From Longispora sp047121295 (GTDB taxonomy: Bacteria > Actinomycetota > Actinomycetes > Mycobacteriales > Micromonosporaceae), in assembly GCF_047121295.1 (NCBI RefSeq), contig NZ_CP139447.1:3596001-3660000 (forward strand): a stretch of DNA of 64,000 nt, read 5' to 3'. The position numbers and the translations under genes are program-made. This document shows, one piece after another, positions 17,188-25,606 of this stretch. A model generated the notes under the pieces. It searched no databases. It saw nothing but the letters and a program-made list of their open reading frames with translations, and was not told the origin of the DNA. Numbering within the stretch: position 1 is the first letter of the stretch; each line of letters opens with the position of its first letter.

Positions 17188-17604
17188 ATGGACAGGGCCG
17201 ACCTCGTCCGACTGCGCCGCGCCCGCGACCGGATGGACCGCGACTACGCCCGGCCGCTGGACGTGTCGGCGCTCGCCCGGGAGGCGCTGATGTCGCCCGG
17301 CCACTTCTCCCGGAGCTTCCGCGCGGCGTTCGGCGAGACGCCGTACGCGTACCTGATGACCCGGCGGATCGAGCGCGCCAAGGCCCTGCTGCGCCGGGGC
17401 GACCTGTCTGTCACGGACGTCTGCATGGCCGTCGGCTGTTCGTCGCTCGGGTCGTTCAGCACCCGGTTCACCGAGCTGGTGGGGGAGACGCCGAGCGCGT
17501 ACCGGGCGCGTGGGCACGCCGAACTCGCCACCCTGCCGGCCTGCGTCGCGAAGATCGCCACCCGACCGGTCAGGAGCAGAGCCACCCGACCGCTGCCGAA
17601 CTGA
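17188..17604 (+). CDS. short AraC-family transcriptional regulator
   Basis: At 138 residues this is essentially an AraC/XylS DNA-binding domain with two helix-turn-helices (LDVSALAREALMSPGHFSRS and SVTDVCMAVGCSSLGSFSTR) and a short tail. No ligand-binding domain is present. ATG 17188 follows a CATGCT element and six bases, suggesting a leaderless mRNA. The VOC gene begins 94 bp downstream on the same strand; short AraC plus VOC pairs recur in actinobacteria, so it probably regulates that gene and itself. Confidence 0.85.
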   Translation: MDRADLVRLRRARDRMDRDYARPLDVSALAREALMSPGHFSRSFRAAFGETPYAYLMTRRIERAKALLRRGDLSVTDVCMAVGCSSLGSFSTRFTELVGETPSAYRARGHAELATLPACVAKIATRPVRSRATRPLPN

Positions 17605-17698
17605 GCCTGCCGGACCAGGACCGGCCCCTCCCGGACACGGGCCAGCCGATCAGGAACAAAGAAGCCCCGTCGGCGGGCCCTGCCGTAGCGTGAATCGC

Positions 17699-18112
17699 AT
17701 GGATATCAAACTTTCGCACACGTTCCTCCCGGTCGACGACCCCGAGAAGGCCGTCGAGTTCTACCGCGACATCCTGGGCCTGGAGGTCCGCAACGATGTC
17801 GGGTACGAGAAGATGCGCTGGATCACCGTGGGCTCCCCGGCCCAGCCGGAGGTCGACATCGTCCTCGCGCCGCCGGACGCGAACCCGAACATGTCCGCCG
17901 AGGACAAGACCGCCGTGGCCGACCTGATGGCCAAGGGCCTGTACGGGGCCGTGGTGTTCTGGACCGACGACTGCGACGCGACGTTCGAACACGTCGAGGC
18001 GGCGGGCGCGGACGTGCTGCAGGAGCCGACGGACCAGCCGTACGGGGTGCGCGACTGCGCGTTCCGGGACCCGGCCGGCAACCAGGTCCGGTTCAGCCAG
18101 GCGAAACCCTGA
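17699..18112 (+). CDS. VOC family protein
   Basis: A 137-residue VOC-fold protein with both beta-alpha-beta modules (SHTFLPVDDPEKAVEFYRDI and DCAFRDPAGNQVRFSQ). It likely binds a metal and acts on, or sequesters, a small electrophile or drug. It probably forms a unit with the short AraC regulator upstream. ATG 17699 is preceded by TAGCGT (17686-17691) and seven bases, again a leaderless signature, so it may also have its own promoter. Its last 20 bases overlap the end of the convergent LysR gene. Confidence 0.88.
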   Translation: MDIKLSHTFLPVDDPEKAVEFYRDILGLEVRNDVGYEKMRWITVGSPAQPEVDIVLAPPDANPNMSAEDKTAVADLMAKGLYGAVVFWTDDCDATFEHVEAAGADVLQEPTDQPYGVRDCAFRDPAGNQVRFSQAKP

Positions 18113-19004
18113 GCCCCAGATGGTCCTCGGTCGCCGCGCGCAGGGCCCGCACGCACGCGGCGACCGCCGGGTGGCCGGCCGAGCCCCGCCGGTACGTGAC
18201 CCGGGTGCGGCGGCGGGCGGCGAGCGGGACGAGGAGTACCCCCGAAGGTGGTTGGCCGGTGGCGAGCTGCGGCACGAGCGAGACGCCCTGACCGGCCGCG
18301 ACCAGCGCCAGCACGGCGGCGAAGTCGTCGGCGTGGTGCCGCACGAGCGGGCTGAAGCCGGCCGTGTGGCAGACCTGGAGCGCGACGGCGTGGCAGGCGG
18401 TGCCGGGGCTGCCGACGATCCACGCCGCGTGCCGGGCGTCGCCGACCGGGTCGGGGCCGGGGTCGGTGCCGTCGGCGGGCACGGCGAGGAACACCGTCTC
18501 GTCGAGCAGCGGGACGGCGTCGAGGGTGTCGTCGGGTTCGACCGGCATGATGTCGTAGTCGTGGATCAGGGCGACGTCGAGGCGGCGTTCGCGCAGCGCC
18601 TCGGGCACCGCGACCGGGTCGAGCTCGGTGACCATCAGGTCGAGGCCGGGGTGGTCGCGGCCGAGCGCGACGAGGGCGGCGGGCAGCAGGGTGCGCACGG
18701 CCGTCGGGAACGCGCCGATCCGCAGCGGCCCGGACGGCTCGCCCCGGGCGGTGGCGAGCGCGGCGCTTGCGCCCTCCAGGGCGGCCAGCACGGTCTCGGC
18801 GTGCCGGACGAGCAGCACCCCGGCCGGCGTCAGCACCACCCGGCGGCCGGTCCGCTCCAGCAGGGGCACGCCGGCCTCGCGTTCCAGCGCCGCGAGCTGC
18901 TGGGACACGGCCGACGGCGTGTAGGTGTGCGAGCGGGCCACGGCCGCGATGGTGCCCAGCTGGGCGAGGTCGCGGAGCAGCCGGAGCCGGCGAACGTCGA
19001 GCAT
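18093..19004 (-). CDS. LysR-family transcriptional regulator
   Basis: A 303-residue LysR-type regulator. The N-terminal winged helix-turn-helix is DVRRLRLLRDLAQLGTIAAV with TPSAVSQQLAALEREAG, and the rest is a periplasmic-binding-like effector domain. It is divergent from the DapA-like lyase, and an inverted repeat (AGTTCAG/CTGAACT) sits directly upstream of its start. It therefore most likely autoregulates and controls that neighbour; the inducer would be a substrate or product of the lyase. Its 3' end overlaps the VOC gene on the other strand. Confidence 0.9.
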   Translation of the reverse strand: MLDVRRLRLLRDLAQLGTIAAVARSHTYTPSAVSQQLAALEREAGVPLLERTGRRVVLTPAGVLLVRHAETVLAALEGASAALATARGEPSGPLRIGAFPTAVRTLLPAALVALGRDHPGLDLMVTELDPVAVPEALRERRLDVALIHDYDIMPVEPDDTLDAVPLLDETVFLAVPADGTDPGPDPVGDARHAAWIVGSPGTACHAVALQVCHTAGFSPLVRHHADDFAAVLALVAAGQGVSLVPQLATGQPPSGVLLVPLAARRRTRVTYRRGSAGHPAVAACVRALRAATEDHLGLRVSPG

Positions 19005-19005
19005 C

Positions 19006-19040
19006 AGTTCAGCTTACTGTTCTGTGTAAAAACCTGAACT
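19006..19040. promoter_or_regulatory. candidate LysR operator
   Basis: A perfect 7-bp inverted repeat, AGTTCAG (19006-19012) and CTGAACT (19034-19040), separated by 21 bp. It lies between LysR (start 19004) and the DapA-like gene (start 19075). The AT-rich centre (GTTCTGTGTAAAAA) fits a promoter. Confidence 0.6.
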
Positions 19041-19074
19041 AGACCTTATGGGTACGGGCGGGCAGGCTGTCCCC

Positions 19075-19938
19075 ATGACGCTCACCGGCCTGTACGTGCC
19101 CCTGATCACCCCGTTCGACGCCACCGGAGCCGTGGCCCTCGACGCCCTCGCCGCGCTCGCGCACCGGGTGCTCGCCGCCGGGGCGACCGGCGTGGTCGCG
19201 CTCGGCACGACGGGCGAGCCGGCCGCGCTCACCGGGCCGGAGCGGTCCGCCGTGATCGACACCGTCGGCCGGGTCTGCCGGGAGCGCGGCGCGCCCCTGA
19301 TCGTCGGCGCGGACACGCCCGACCAGCTCGACGCGCTGCGGGACCGACCGGAGGTGGTCGCGGCGCTGAGCCTGGTGCCGCCGTTCCTCCGGCCGGGGGA
19401 GGCGGGGGTGCTGGCGCACATCCGGTACCTCGCCGCCGCGAGCCCGGTACCCCTCGTGATCTACCACATCCCCTACCGGACCGGGCAGCGGTTGTCCGCC
19501 GCCGCCCTCCGCGACCTGGCGGCCGTCCCGGGGGTGGTCGGCGTCAAGTACGCCGTCGGCGGGATCGACGAGGACACCGTCGCGCTGATGGCGGACCTCC
19601 CGGCCGGCTTCGCGGTCCTCGGCGGCGACGACCTGTTCGCCTCGCCCCTGCTGGCCCTCGGCGCGCACGGCGCCATCCTGTCCTCCGCGCACGTGGCCAC
19701 GGACCGGTACGCGGAACTCGTCGGTGCCTGGCGCGCCGGCGACGCGGCCCGCGCCCGGCCCCTCGGGCACCGGCTGGCCCGGCTGTCGGCGGCGTTGTTC
19801 GCCGAGCCCAATCCGACGGTGGTGAAGGCGGCGCTGCACGCGCGGGGGGTGATCCCGACGGCCGCCGTCCGGCTGCCGCTGCTGTCGGCGGACAGCGACA
19901 GCACCGCCGTGGCCCTGGCGGCCCTCGCGGACTGCTGA
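19075..19938 (+). CDS. DapA-family (dihydrodipicolinate synthase-like) aldolase/lyase
   Basis: A 287-residue class I aldolase of the DapA/NanA family. LGTTGEPAAL contains the GTTGE pyruvate-binding motif, IYHIPYRTG supplies the Tyr, and VVGVKYAVGG carries the Schiff-base Lys. Members condense pyruvate with aldehydes or cleave the products (dihydrodipicolinate, sialic acid, hydroxyproline-derived acids). With a divergent LysR and no lysine genes nearby, a catabolic role is more likely than lysine biosynthesis. ATG 19075 is preferred to ATG 19048 because conserved sequence begins at TGLYVPLITPF. Confidence 0.85.
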   Translation: MTLTGLYVPLITPFDATGAVALDALAALAHRVLAAGATGVVALGTTGEPAALTGPERSAVIDTVGRVCRERGAPLIVGADTPDQLDALRDRPEVVAALSLVPPFLRPGEAGVLAHIRYLAAASPVPLVIYHIPYRTGQRLSAAALRDLAAVPGVVGVKYAVGGIDEDTVALMADLPAGFAVLGGDDLFASPLLALGAHGAILSSAHVATDRYAELVGAWRAGDAARARPLGHRLARLSAALFAEPNPTVVKAALHARGVIPTAAVRLPLLSADSDSTAVALAALADC

Positions 19939-19963
19939 CCCCGGACCCTTTTCGGCCCGCTCC

Positions 19964-19982
19964 GGGGCGGGCGATCCGCCCC
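19964..19982 (+). terminator. short hairpin terminator
   Basis: A 7-bp perfect stem (GGGGCGG/CCGCCCC) with a 5-nt loop lies 25 bp after the DapA-like stop codon. The rest of the gap to 20159 shows no coding signal. Confidence 0.5.
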
Positions 19983-20159
19983 GCCCGGCCCGCACGGGGC
20001 CTGGTGGGGCGGCACCGGGCCGGCTCGCCCGCCGAGTCACCCCCGGCGCGGGCTGCCTCCTGCTCCGGTCCCGGTCGGCGCCCGCCCCGCACCCCGGCCC
20101 GCCCGGGCGGGACTCGCGCCTCCCGCCTGGGCGCGCTGGCCCGGTCCCGCCCGGGGCCG

Positions 20160-20825
20160 CTACGCCTGGCGGACCCGCACCCGCGCGTACCCCGCCACCG
20201 CCACCGCCGTCCACCCCACCATGTGCACCACGGTCACCCACGCCCACACCCCGTGCGCCGCGTCCCGGGCCGCCGACATCAGCGGCGGCACGAGGAACGC
20301 GACCGGCGACCCGTGCCGGCCGAGCACGAGGGCCAGCACCACCCCGCCGACCAGCACGAGCACGCCCCGCCCGACGCTCCGGACCACGGCCCGGCTGGCC
20401 CATGCCCCGAGCGCGACGGCCGGCGGCACGGCCAGCAGGTGGGTCCACAGCCCGACCACCAGCGCGGACCCGGCGCCGGTCGGCAGGGTGACCAGGCCGA
20501 GCAGCATCGGGACCGCGATCAGGAACGGCACCCACACCAGCCCCGCGAGGACCGCCGCCAGCAGGCCGGCCGCGCCCTCCCGGCGGGCGCCGACGGCGAT
20601 CCTGGCCAGGTGCCGCTGCCCGTCGGGCTCGACGTCGAGCAGGGCCTTGGTCTGCCAGGCGTGCAGCACGAACAGCGCGATCCCCGAGGCCCCGAACGAG
20701 TTGGCCGCCGGGGCCGCGCCGCCGCTGTAGATGAGGCCGTAGACGACGAGCGCGCCGAGCAGGGGGCCGAGGGCGACCTGGGAGCGCACGTACCCGATGA
20801 GTCTGGTTCTGATCAGCGCGGTCAT
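20160..20825 (-). CDS. ABC-type export permease (membrane protein)
   Basis: A 221-residue protein with about six hydrophobic segments, for example LLGALVVYGLIYSGG and GRGVLVLVGGVVLALVLG. It has no recognisable catalytic motif. Its ATG overlaps the stop of the ABC ATPase by four bases (ATGA), so it is the membrane partner of that ATPase. Short permeases of this kind resemble ABC-2 type exporters of actinomycetes. The cargo is unknown. Confidence 0.72.
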   Translation of the reverse strand: MTALIRTRLIGYVRSQVALGPLLGALVVYGLIYSGGAAPAANSFGASGIALFVLHAWQTKALLDVEPDGQRHLARIAVGARREGAAGLLAAVLAGLVWVPFLIAVPMLLGLVTLPTGAGSALVVGLWTHLLAVPPAVALGAWASRAVVRSVGRGVLVLVGGVVLALVLGRHGSPVAFLVPPLMSAARDAAHGVWAWVTVVHMVGWTAVAVAGYARVRVRQA

Positions 20826-21547
20826 CGCGGCCGCACCCCCAGCACGTCGTGGCCCTGGGCCCGCAGCGCGCTGACCGTACCGGCGGCGTCGGCGGCGGGC
20901 ACCTCGATCTCGATGACGCACCGGGCCGGATCGTCGCCGTCGGCGTGCACGCCCCGGTCGCGGACGGTCCAGCGCTGGGCGACGGCGAGTCGGGCGATCT
21001 CGCCCCGATGGTCGCTGACCAGCACGATCCCGCCGTCGGCCGTGACCTCGCCGACGATCAGGGGCACCTCGGCGCGGGCGACGGCGTCCAGCCCCTCCCA
21101 GGGCTCGTCGAGGACGAGCAGCCCCGGCGGCACGAGCAGCGCCTGGGCCAGGCCGACCTTCTGCGCGGACCCCTTGGACAGCCGGCCCAGCCGGACGTCG
21201 AGGAACGCCCCGAGGTGCAGCCGCTCGACCCACCGCCCGACGACCCGCCCGGCGGCGGCCGGGTCCAGGCCCCGGACCCGGGCCGCGCCGAGCAGGTAGT
21301 CGCGGGCCGTGAACGGCTGGGCGGACGGGAAGCGCTCCGGGACCCAGCCGACGACGGCCGGCCGGTCGGTGACCGCGCCCCGGTCGGGGCGCAGCACCCC
21401 GGCGCAGACGTTGAGCAGTGTGGACTTGCCGGCGCCGTTGCGGCCGCCGACCACGACGGCCTCGCCCGGGTGGGCGGCGACGGACACCCCGTCGAGGATC
21501 CAGGGTCCGGTGCGCGCGTAGCGGACGCGGACGTCGTCGAGCAGCAT
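20822..21547 (-). CDS. ABC transporter ATP-binding protein
   Basis: A 241-residue ABC ATPase. Walker A is GGRNGAGKST, the signature loop is LSKGSAQKV (a degenerate LSGGQ) and Walker B is LLVLDEPWEG; the switch His is in VSDHRGEI. A C-terminal extension of about 50 residues follows. It pairs with the overlapping permease gene to form an exporter. ATG 21547 is preceded by TACTGT and seven bases, so the operon may be leaderless. Confidence 0.9.
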   Translation of the reverse strand: MLLDDVRVRYARTGPWILDGVSVAAHPGEAVVVGGRNGAGKSTLLNVCAGVLRPDRGAVTDRPAVVGWVPERFPSAQPFTARDYLLGAARVRGLDPAAAGRVVGRWVERLHLGAFLDVRLGRLSKGSAQKVGLAQALLVPPGLLVLDEPWEGLDAVARAEVPLIVGEVTADGGIVLVSDHRGEIARLAVAQRWTVRDRGVHADGDDPARCVIEIEVPAADAAGTVSALRAQGHDVLGVRPR

Positions 21548-21675
21548 CCGCCCGACAGTACCCGCGCGGACCGCGCGCCCACGAGCCCCGGACCGCCGTG
21601 CGGACGCCCGCCCGCGCCGCCGCGCCGCCCGCCCGCGCCGGCCGGCGGGTCGGCCGCACCGGCCGGATCCTGCGG

Positions 21676-22104
21676 TCAGGCCAGCACCACCCGCAACGCC
21701 AGCCGGGTGCTCGTCTGCGCCACCCCCGCGCTGTCCTTCAACGCCCGGATCAGCGCGTCCAGTGTGGCCGTGTCCGGCACCCGGGCCCGGACCAGGTAGT
21801 CGCTGTCCCCGGTCACGTGGATGACCTCCGTGACCCCGGGCAGCCGCACCACGACCTGCTCGAACCTCTCGGCCGTCGTCTCCGGCCGCAGCCGCGCGTC
21901 GATCAGGATCCCGAGCGAGGAGTCGGTGACCGCCGACCGGTCGACGAGGGTCGTGAAGCCCCGGATCAGCCCGGTGCGGCGCATCTTGCGCACCCGGTCG
22001 GCGACGGCGTTGGCGCTGCGGCCCACCCGGCGGCCCAGGTCGTGGTAGGAGATCCGCGCGTTCTCCTGGAGGGCGTCGAGGATTTCGCGGTCTGTGGCGT
22101 CCAC
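21676..22104 (-). CDS. Lrp/AsnC-family transcriptional regulator
   Basis: A 142-residue Lrp-type regulator: an N-terminal helix-turn-helix (DREILDALQENARISYHDLG, VGRSANAVADRVRKM) and a C-terminal RAM ligand-binding domain (VTGDSDYLVRARV). Such proteins sense amino acids. It is divergent from a LysE-type exporter with 69 bp between, the classical arrangement in which the regulator induces export when an amino acid accumulates. GTG 22104 is the start at the natural N-terminus. Confidence 0.92.
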   Translation of the reverse strand: MDATDREILDALQENARISYHDLGRRVGRSANAVADRVRKMRRTGLIRGFTTLVDRSAVTDSSLGILIDARLRPETTAERFEQVVVRLPGVTEVIHVTGDSDYLVRARVPDTATLDALIRALKDSAGVAQTSTRLALRVVLA

Positions 22105-22173
22105 ACCGCGATTATCGCAGGATCCGCCGGTATCCGGGCGCGCAACGGCGGCGGGCCGTCCGATAGTGGGGCC

Positions 22174-22779
22174 ATGGACGCGTGGTGGTCGATGGCGGTG
22201 GCGGGCGGGGCGGCGGGGTTGGGCGTGGCGGTGCCCCTGGGCGGGGTCGGGGTGCTGCTGATGCGGGAGGCGATGCTCGGCTGGCGGCGCGGCCTGGCGG
22301 CGGCGGGCGCCGTGGCGTGCGTGGACGGCGCGTTCGCGGCCGGGGCGGTGCTGGCCGGGTCGGCGGTGAGCGCGGCGCTCGCCGGGCACGAGCGGCAGGT
22401 CCGGTGGGCGGCGGCCGTGGTCCTCGCGGCGGTGGCGGTGCGCGGCCTGCTGGTCCTGCGCCGCCCCGCGGCGGGCCCGGTCGCCGACCCGCCCGCCGCC
22501 CGGATCTTCCTGCGGTTCGTCGGCCTGACCGCCGTCAACCCGACCACGATGGTGTACTTCGTGGCCCTCGCAGCCGCCCTGCGCGGCCAGCTCGGCGGCG
22601 GCCCGCTGCTCGGCGTGTTCGTGGCCGGGGTGCTGCTCGCGTCCCTGGCCTGGCAGGTCGCGCTGGCCGTGTTCGGCGCGACCGTGGGCGCCCGGCTCGG
22701 CTCGACGGCGCGGCGGTGGACCGCGATCGGGGGCACCGCCCTGGTGCTCGGCTACGCCGTCGTCCTCGCCACGTCCTGA
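22174..22779 (+). CDS. LysE-family amino-acid exporter
   Basis: A 201-residue LysE/RhtB membrane protein with about six hydrophobic helices. The N-terminal Gly/Pro-rich GLGVAVPLGGVGVLLM and the mid-protein VGLTAVNPTTMVYF (conserved NP motif) mark the family. It probably exports an amino acid under the divergent Lrp regulator. ATG 22174 follows GATAGT (22162-22167) and six bases, suggesting leaderless expression. The stop codon is followed at once by a copy of the recurrent T-rich motif and a strong hairpin. Confidence 0.88.
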   Translation: MDAWWSMAVAGGAAGLGVAVPLGGVGVLLMREAMLGWRRGLAAAGAVACVDGAFAAGAVLAGSAVSAALAGHERQVRWAAAVVLAAVAVRGLLVLRRPAAGPVADPPAARIFLRFVGLTAVNPTTMVYFVALAAALRGQLGGGPLLGVFVAGVLLASLAWQVALAVFGATVGARLGSTARRWTAIGGTALVLGYAVVLATS

Positions 22780-22783
22780 AGAT

Positions 22784-22800
22784 CATTTTTCGGGTACGCC
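22784..22800 (+). repeat. recurrent stop-proximal motif, copy A
   Basis: CATTTTTCGGGTACGCC lies four bases after the LysE stop codon and just ahead of a 13-bp terminator hairpin. It matches the motif family with core CCCTTTTTCCGGKTACG, lacking one C. Confidence 0.6.
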
Positions 22801-22801
22801 G

Positions 22802-22838
22802 CGCGCGTCCCCGGCACCGTCGGCACCGGGGACGCGCG
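22802..22838. terminator. bidirectional hairpin terminator
   Basis: A perfect 13-bp stem (CGCGCGTCCCCGG with its complement) and an 11-nt loop lie between the convergent LysE and subtilase genes. Confidence 0.75.
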
Positions 22839-22844
22839 TCCGCA

Positions 22845-24644
22845 CTAGAAGGTCAGGTTCCAGGCGTCGATCGTGCCGGTGTCCTGACTGGCGACGTCCT
22901 GCACGCGCAGCTTCCAGGTGCCGTTGGCGACCTCGGAGCTGGCGTTGACCGTGTAGGTCTTGTTCACGTTGGCGGTGCTGTCGGAGTTCACGAAGTCCTC
23001 GAGCAGGTAGACGCTGCCGTCCGGGGCGACCAGGGAGATGACCAGGTCACCACGGTAGGTGTGCTTGATGTCCACGCCGACCTTCAGCGTGGTCGGGGCG
23101 TTGCCCGTCACGCCGCTGACCGTGATCGAGGACGTCACCGTGGTGTTGTCCGGGATCGCCACGTCGGTCAGGTTCTCGAAGTACTTGCCGGGGGCCGGCA
23201 CGACCGCCAGCAGCGTGGCCGTCGCGTCGGCGAGGCCGGAACCGCAGCCGCCGGTGCACGTACCCGGCAGGGCCCGGGCGCTGTTCTTGATCGCGGTCTC
23301 GATCTGCGCGGGGGTCAGGGTCGTCTTCGCGGCGATCAGCGCGGCGAGGCCGGCGATGTGCGGGGCGGCCATGCTCGTACCCATGTAGGTCTTGTAGCTC
23401 TCCGCGCCCGGCGTGGTCAGGCCGCCGTTGAGGGTGGAGTAGATGCCGTCGGCCGGGGTGGTGCGGCTGCCCGGCGCGTCGGTCTCCAGGCGCACCTCGC
23501 CACCGGGGGCCGTGATGTCGATCTTCGCGCCGAAGTTGGAGTAGAACGCCCGGTTGCCGGCCCGGTCGCTGGCCGCGACGGTGATCACGTTGTTGCAGTT
23601 CGCCGGGTTGAAGCCCGACACGTCCACGTTGGAGTTGCCGGCTGCCACCACGACGGTCGTGCCCCGGGTGACGGCGGCGTTGATCGCGTTCTGGTACGTC
23701 ACCGAGCACGCCCCGGACCCGCCCAGGCTCATGTTGATCACCTTGGCCGGGGTCGGGTTCGCCGGGACGCCGGCCACCGTGCCGCCCGAGGCCCAGGTGA
23801 TCGCGTCGGCGATGTCGGAGGTCGCGCCCCCGCACTTGCCGAGCACCCGGACCGGCTGCACCTTCGCGTTGTACGCGATCCCCGCGATCCCCTTCGCGTT
23901 GTTCGTCACCGCCGCGATGGTGCCCGCCACGTGCGTACCGTGCCAGGACGAGTCCTCCGGCTTGCTCGGCACCGGGTTGCCGCTGGCGTCCGTGCCGCAC
24001 TCGCCGGCCGTCGCCACCCAGTCACCCTCGTCCGCCGGGTTGTTGTCCCGGCCGTTGCCGTCGCGGGCAGCCGAGGAGCTGGTGATGAAGTCGTACCCGG
24101 CCACGATGTTGCCGGCCACGTCCGAGTGCGCCACGTACCCCGTGTCGATCACGGCCACGGTCACGCCGGCCCCGGTCGACGTCGCCCACGCGCCGGGCAC
24201 GTTCATGCCGGCCGTCGCCTCGAACAGGTCCCACTGCTGCCCGTAGTCCGTGTCGGTCGGGTCCGCGAGCGGGTGCATCATCTGGTCGGCCTCGACGTAG
24301 TCCACGTCGGGGTCGGCCTTGTACTCCGCGATCACCTGCGCCGCGTCCCGCGCGTCCTTCGACCCGAGTCCGACGACGACCCCGCCGGTGGACAGCCGCC
24401 GCTGGGCGGTCAGCGCCCGGCCGTGCGCCTTGGCCGTGGCGTCCTTCGCGGCGCTGGCCAGGTCACGGGCCTTCGCCGACCCGGGCTTGTACCCGACGAT
24501 GATGGACTGCACCGGCTGGCCGGTCGCGGCCACCGGGGCGGGCGGGTCGGCGGCCGCCGGCAGCGCCGTGGCCAGACCCGCGCCGGCGAGCAACAGCACG
24601 CCGAGCGCGGCACCCGACAGGGTGCTGCGTCGTGAGAGAGCCAT
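22845..24644 (-). CDS. secreted S8 subtilisin-like serine protease with P-domain
   Basis: A 599-residue secreted protease. A signal peptide (residues 1-32, ending LPAAADPP) is followed by an I9 inhibitor propeptide (about 45-120). The S8 catalytic domain shows Asp167 (VAVIDTGY), His235 (HGTHVAG), the oxyanion Asn region (AAGNSNV) and Ser424 (GTSMAAPH). The C-terminal 110 residues (KYFENLTDVAIPDNTTV to the end) form a proprotein-convertase P-domain, common in actinobacterial and gammaproteobacterial secreted subtilases. ATG 24644 is chosen because the signal peptide starts there and a GAAAGGA site lies upstream. It is likely a broad nutrient-acquiring or developmental protease. Confidence 0.94.
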   Translation of the reverse strand: MALSRRSTLSGAALGVLLLAGAGLATALPAAADPPAPVAATGQPVQSIIVGYKPGSAKARDLASAAKDATAKAHGRALTAQRRLSTGGVVVGLGSKDARDAAQVIAEYKADPDVDYVEADQMMHPLADPTDTDYGQQWDLFEATAGMNVPGAWATSTGAGVTVAVIDTGYVAHSDVAGNIVAGYDFITSSSAARDGNGRDNNPADEGDWVATAGECGTDASGNPVPSKPEDSSWHGTHVAGTIAAVTNNAKGIAGIAYNAKVQPVRVLGKCGGATSDIADAITWASGGTVAGVPANPTPAKVINMSLGGSGACSVTYQNAINAAVTRGTTVVVAAGNSNVDVSGFNPANCNNVITVAASDRAGNRAFYSNFGAKIDITAPGGEVRLETDAPGSRTTPADGIYSTLNGGLTTPGAESYKTYMGTSMAAPHIAGLAALIAAKTTLTPAQIETAIKNSARALPGTCTGGCGSGLADATATLLAVVPAPGKYFENLTDVAIPDNTTVTSSITVSGVTGNAPTTLKVGVDIKHTYRGDLVISLVAPDGSVYLLEDFVNSDSTANVNKTYTVNASSEVANGTWKLRVQDVASQDTGTIDAWNLTF

Positions 24645-24847
24645 GGAGGGGTTCCTTTCCGGGGAAAGGCAGGACCCGCCGTCACGAGCGGGGAGGGTGA
24701 TGGCGGTCACTGCGTGCGCAGAGAGTGACAGCCGGAAGGTCAAGCGCACCTGTCGCGAGGCTTAAAAATGCCTGAACGAGGGTGCGTAGCGTATTAACAA
24801 ACCTAACTATCCGTTACGAGTGGCCAGCCCCCGGCAGCGCCGGTCAT

Positions 24848-24872
24848 CCGGCGGGGTGCCGCGCCCCGCCGG
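24848..24872 (-). terminator. hairpin terminator of the coiled-coil gene
   Basis: A perfect 9-bp stem (CCGGCGGGG/CCCCGCCGG) with a 7-nt loop begins 14 bp past the stop of the minus-strand gene at 24887. Confidence 0.6.
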
Positions 24873-24886
24873 GACGTCGGCCAAGG

Positions 24887-25513
24887 TCACGCCGCGTCGG
24901 TCAGGAACTCCCGCTGGGCCGCGCGCAGCCGGTCGACCTCCCGGTCGGTCCCCGGCGGGCTGATCCGGTGCAGCTCCGCCCACGCGTGCGCCAGCTCCCG
25001 GCGGGCCGCCGCCAGCTCCGCCCCGTGCTGCCGGCGCAGGTCCGCCCGCAGCGTCTCGCACCGCCGCGCCCAGCCAGCCGAACTCGCCGCCGCCCGTTCC
25101 TCGGCGACCCGCGCCCGTTCCTCGGCGGCCCGGGCGCGCTCCTCCGCCGCCCGGGTCTGATCCCTGGCCGCGCGGGCCTCCTCCGTGGCCACCAGGACCC
25201 GGTCGTCGGCCAACCGGAGCTCCGCGCGGGCCCGCGCGACCGCGACCCGGGTCCGTTCCTCGGCCGCCGCCAGCCGGCTCTCCAGCGCGCCGATCCGCGC
25301 CTCGGCCGCCCGGGCGTCACCCGCCGCCCGGGCCGTCGCCACGGGAACGAGCGCCGCGAGCGGCTGGTTCGTCCGGTCGTCCACGATCACGGTGACCTGA
25401 CCGGCGGCGCGGGCGAGCGCGGCCAGGTGCGGCAGGCGCATCCGGACGTCCCTGAGCGGCAGGGCCCGGCCGACCTGGTCGGCGTCGGTGGCGCGTGCGG
25501 CGGTCTCAGCCAT
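24887..25513 (-). CDS. Phd-like N-domain with long coiled coil, unknown function
   Basis: A 208-residue protein. Residues about 16-60 (LPLRDVRMRLPHLAALARAA, then VTVIVDDRTNQPLAALVP) resemble the Phd/YefM antitoxin fold, which binds DNA and neutralises a toxin. Residues about 65-190 are one long Ala/Arg/Glu heptad region with repeats of EERARAAEERARVAEER. No toxin-sized ORF is adjacent, so it is not a simple toxin-antitoxin pair. It may be a DNA-binding scaffold. The ATG lies six bases after a CATGGT element on the minus strand, possibly leaderless. The coiled coil is certain; the Phd relation is tentative. Confidence 0.6.
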   Translation of the reverse strand: MAETAARATDADQVGRALPLRDVRMRLPHLAALARAAGQVTVIVDDRTNQPLAALVPVATARAAGDARAAEARIGALESRLAAAEERTRVAVARARAELRLADDRVLVATEEARAARDQTRAAEERARAAEERARVAEERAAASSAGWARRCETLRADLRRQHGAELAAARRELAHAWAELHRISPPGTDREVDRLRAAQREFLTDAA

Positions 25514-25606
25514 GCGCCCACCATGACATCAGGGTCTGACAATTTCCCGCGCGTTGTTCCGCCCCGCACGACGACCCAGTCGAGGGCCGCGCCCAGCCCG
25601 GTCGGG

